The notes under the pieces were generated by a model that did not search any database, was not told where the DNA came from, and was given only the letters and a program-made list of their open reading frames with translations. The translations under genes were made by a program, and so were the position numbers. From NCBI RefSeq assembly GCF_965232925.1, contig NZ_CBDDRA010000002.1, forward strand, positions 310,001 through 374,000: a DNA stretch of 64,000 nt, given 5' to 3'. This document shows, piece after piece, positions 62,801-64,000 of the stretch; the stretch's first letter is position 1; each line of letters starts with the position of its first letter. The DNA is from Tumidithrix helvetica (GTDB taxonomy: Bacteria; Cyanobacteriota; Cyanobacteriia; Pseudanabaenales; Pseudanabaenaceae).

Positions 62801-63445
62801 GATCGGGGAGTTTGGTTAGTAGCAGATAACCTGATGGGGCAAAGCGATCTGTTGGTCAATCCCCTGCCTCACCCCCTGATTGCACCCGCAGGGATCGTCG
62901 GTGTAAGCCTGACATCTGAAGGGAAACTCATTCCTGTAATTGATGCCCTATCTCTGATTGATGCCTTGCTGCTCGAATCTCATTCAGGTGAGTCCACAAG
63001 TATGCGCATAGATAGCCCCATGCAGGCAATTTCAGGGACTACCAGCGAACTAATTGCCCGACAGATAGTCGTGGTTGATGATGCAGCGCTGATGCGCAGG
63101 CGCATTGAGAGCAGCCTGAGTTCGCAAGGCTATAACGTTCGCACCTGTAGTGATGGGCAAGAGGCTTGGGAATGGTTACAAGCGCAGGTTCAGCCATCGA
63201 TTTTGATTACGGATATTGAGATGCCTAGAATGGATGGCTTTACCTTGATCGATCGCTGCCGTCAAGCTGGCATGGATATGCCGATTTTGGTGATTTCATC
63301 GCGCTTAGCTGAAGAATGGTCTAGGGAAACGCAACGTCTCGGAGCAACGGACTATCTCACCAAAGGCTTTACGACAGCTGAGCTTTTACAAAAAGTAGAA
63401 TCGTTACTAGAACAAGCTGGTAGTCGCCAACCTTTAGGGGTGTGA
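59813..63445 (+). CDS. CheA-type hybrid kinase with two HPt domains and receiver (PilL-like)
   Basis: This 1,210-residue kinase is the core of the pilus-type array. The first HPt (about 1-110) has phospho-acceptor His54 in CVHTIKGGAVTVG, and the second (about 305-405) has His350 in SVHTIKGGSVTVG. Each is followed by a similar helical region (WNExxQLxxEFAEQGF), so about 290 residues are duplicated. Dimerisation/linker helices follow (about 596-735). The ATPase (about 770-900) has HLIRNAYDHGLED, DDGKGID and GRGVGMDVV. A CheW-like domain (about 906-1060) and a receiver (about 1084-1208), with Asp1133 in LITDIEMPRMDGF, complete it. Phosphate would pass to CheY and the PatA-like proteins. It starts 45 bp after the second MCP gene. 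Confidence 0.95.
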   Translation: MSNSNFDIQHLQQELLDLFELDTEKYLQLYEEKVQQLNAESWKDDIQQIYRCVHTIKGGAVTVGAEPLVQVAAVLEDLLSDLRYIDLAPPLQDGKLKQILTESGELLVGSIRILEVPSASIARIQDLRTEVQARFLPEWNEYSQLHQEFAEQGFALMVLDLEMGLEMLTLDSQIPNSTIEIARQTIQQLQEIGVDLRLGKDWDETIAQSKLLFEHVKADYWLAHWANYLKSLKECAKHGGIVTKRSPVPYIIPEHSAISLPKQETAKQEIPNAIQLDTSKGSDPVPFAKMNSEQPDRPENNTTTDSLEQELLDLFYLDTQKDLQLYVDTVAQLNAASWTQDIQQLYRSVHTIKGGSVTVGAERILEIATVLEDLLSDLRHLEIAPSLTDGKLQQILNETGELLIGSLQSTDAHSSSNAIQRIQLLHEGIKQDYLSEWNEQKQLYREFAEQGFDLVVLELEMAIEQLPASGNVPLDTIETAQQTLAQLAEIGTDLGFAAEWQDRLLPQGQTLIANSDAAVWVEQWMPYLRSLKAAAKLGGYSPKPPSQVAEPVVVKTPKPQESTPSTSPALPSKETRAPEKKAPAAIVATSTANIQIPVPLERLDRSSQHLIETLMAARATQGFYQSVQTNLMPLVALAQDSVQYIGQLRDVQDDYALSEASNSQDGLKVERYRQGYLAINRLLEISLRLIELGAETGEASRRTAESLQKLDVSLRSLQQTLEESRLLPFEALSFRARGILRDLTTRIGKPAQMSVRGEKLELDAGTLRNLEPILLHLIRNAYDHGLEDRDDRKSKGKPEQGNIEISLLRRGNVFLLEVKDDGKGIDPAKIRNIAQANGLSLTDTSTSARLLDVICQPGFTSAQTITDISGRGVGMDVVASQVTTLGGQLRLHSEIDVGTTFTLQIPVPQLFVRCMLLQAGDRIFAIPTAEVFTTMLLGDLLWKQVDPQDNHPYNFIISENTGEIPALDLSQYWHSSTAGRPVLPNAIAVRAKRLESDRGVWLVADNLMGQSDLLVNPLPHPLIAPAGIVGVSLTSEGKLIPVIDALSLIDALLLESHSGESTSMRIDSPMQAISGTTSELIARQIVVVDDAALMRRRIESSLSSQGYNVRTCSDGQEAWEWLQAQVQPSILITDIEMPRMDGFTLIDRCRQAGMDMPILVISSRLAEEWSRETQRLGATDYLTKGFTTAELLQKVESLLEQAGSRQPLGV

Positions 63446-63619
63446 GCTTTGTAATTTCTAGATCGGTGGGAACAAAATCTAGTCTTCTGTCGGTCGGTAG
63501 TAATCAGCCAAATTATTGTGAAGGGATCTTGTCTCATTTCAAGATATGCATAAGGATGATTTCAAGGTAAGTTGGCGATCGCGTGTGATTTGTAGAAAAA
63601 CGAAGGATGGGACAACCAC

Positions 63620-64000
63620 ATGAAGCTGCGTAAATTCATGCTTTTTTTTGGGCTGGGGACAACAGGGTCGATCGCAGGAAAAATATTACTCAAATTTTCT
63701 TTATTTACGTTACTCCTTAGTATTTTTGCAGCGACTACGATTTATGCGCAGTCGCAAATCTTTGGGGTTCCCGGTCGCAATGGCATGGATGGTCGAAGTG
63801 GGCGCAACGGGCTGAATGGACAGGAGCAAATCATCAGGGCAGGAAACCAAGCGATCGCCTATGACCTATCTGGGGGTGAAGGCGATGATGGCGAAAATGC
63901 ATCACTGGGCGAAAATGCCACCCAATGCCAGCAGCCGCAACCTGAGTTCAGCATCATGGGCGCACAGGGTGGGAATGGCGGTAACGGGGGAAGTGGCGGC
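63620..64000 (+). CDS. secreted glycine-rich collagen-like protein (5' part, runs off window)
   Basis: From ATG 63620 the frame is open to the last base (127 codons). A long hydrophobic signal segment (about 22-42, ILLKFSLFTLLLSIFAATT) is followed by a likely cleavage site after YAQ. Mature sequence then begins with Gly-x-x triplets (GVPGRNGMDGRSGRNGLNGQ) and later GAQGGNGGNGGSGG, resembling collagen-like or Gly-rich surface proteins. It follows the chemosensory operon by 174 bp on the same strand. Its full length and role cannot be seen; a surface or matrix structure is likely. Confidence 0.7.
   Translation, partial: MKLRKFMLFFGLGTTGSIAGKILLKFSLFTLLLSIFAATTIYAQSQIFGVPGRNGMDGRSGRNGLNGQEQIIRAGNQAIAYDLSGGEGDDGENASLGENATQCQQPQPEFSIMGAQGGNGGNGGSGG

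Overview
The window looks like cyanobacterial chromosome. The evidence is the abundant HIP1 octamer (GCGATCGC), two PatA-type response regulators, a DUF29 protein, a cyanobacterial-style pilus/taxis chemosensory operon and moderate GC content. A Pseudanabaena-like organism is plausible, but that is an inference and no ribosomal RNA is present to test it.

Layout. (1) 1-8.8 kb is a mixed region. It holds the 3' end of a TPR-repeat gene with a recent 408-bp internal duplication, a small hypothetical gene, a broken VapBC-type toxin-antitoxin pair next to a MITE-like element, a DUF29 protein, a repeat-rich spacer, a CBS-PAS histidine kinase, the redox chaperone Hsp33 and a membrane-anchored double beta-helix protein. 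(2) 9.2-40.2 kb is a surface-polysaccharide locus of about 31 kb, almost all on the minus strand. It encodes three GT2 and seven GT4 glycosyltransferases, a WecG/TagA/CpsF (GT26) transferase, a Wzy/WaaL-like polytopic protein, an MsbA/PglK-type ABC exporter and an FkbM methyltransferase. It also has three acyltransferase-3 membrane proteins, a dimethylformamidase-beta-like protein with an Ig-like N-terminus, and a tightly overlapping sugar-nucleotide cassette (N-acyltransferase, Gfo/Idh/MocA dehydrogenase, DegT aminotransferase, hexapeptide acyltransferase, epimerase, second DegT aminotransferase). The cassette resembles the WbpB-WbpE-WbpD set that builds 3-amino/acetamido sugars. An intact IS30 element, IS5-family transposase fossils and two TIR/TSD-bounded MITEs punctuate this locus. 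(3) 40.2-41.2 kb is a non-coding region with iteron-like AGTTATACA repeats and a duplicated 97-bp block, upstream of the minus-strand polysaccharide genes. (4) 41.2-46.0 kb carries an MltA murein hydrolase, two double-YbjQ-domain proteins with a small partner, and an alpha/beta hydrolase. (5) 46.3-63.4 kb is a plus-strand chemosensory operon: PatA-like regulator x2, CheY, CheW, MCP, MCP, and a CheA hybrid with two HPt domains. Its gene order parallels the pil/tax loci that control type IV pilus motility in cyanobacteria. The first MCP is exceptional: it carries an acidic C-terminal extension of about 1,290 residues containing three copies of an 82-83-residue repeat. (6) The window ends inside a secreted glycine-rich collagen-like gene.

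How the parts fit (inference). The locus would make sugar nucleotides, assemble and flip a lipid-linked glycan, decorate it with acyl and methyl groups, and polymerise it. The chemosensory operon would steer pilus-driven motility, which in cyanobacteria depends on surface polysaccharide. The most unusual items are the acidic-tailed MCP, the MITE family with clear target-site duplications inside the polysaccharide operon, and the iteron-like block at its head.
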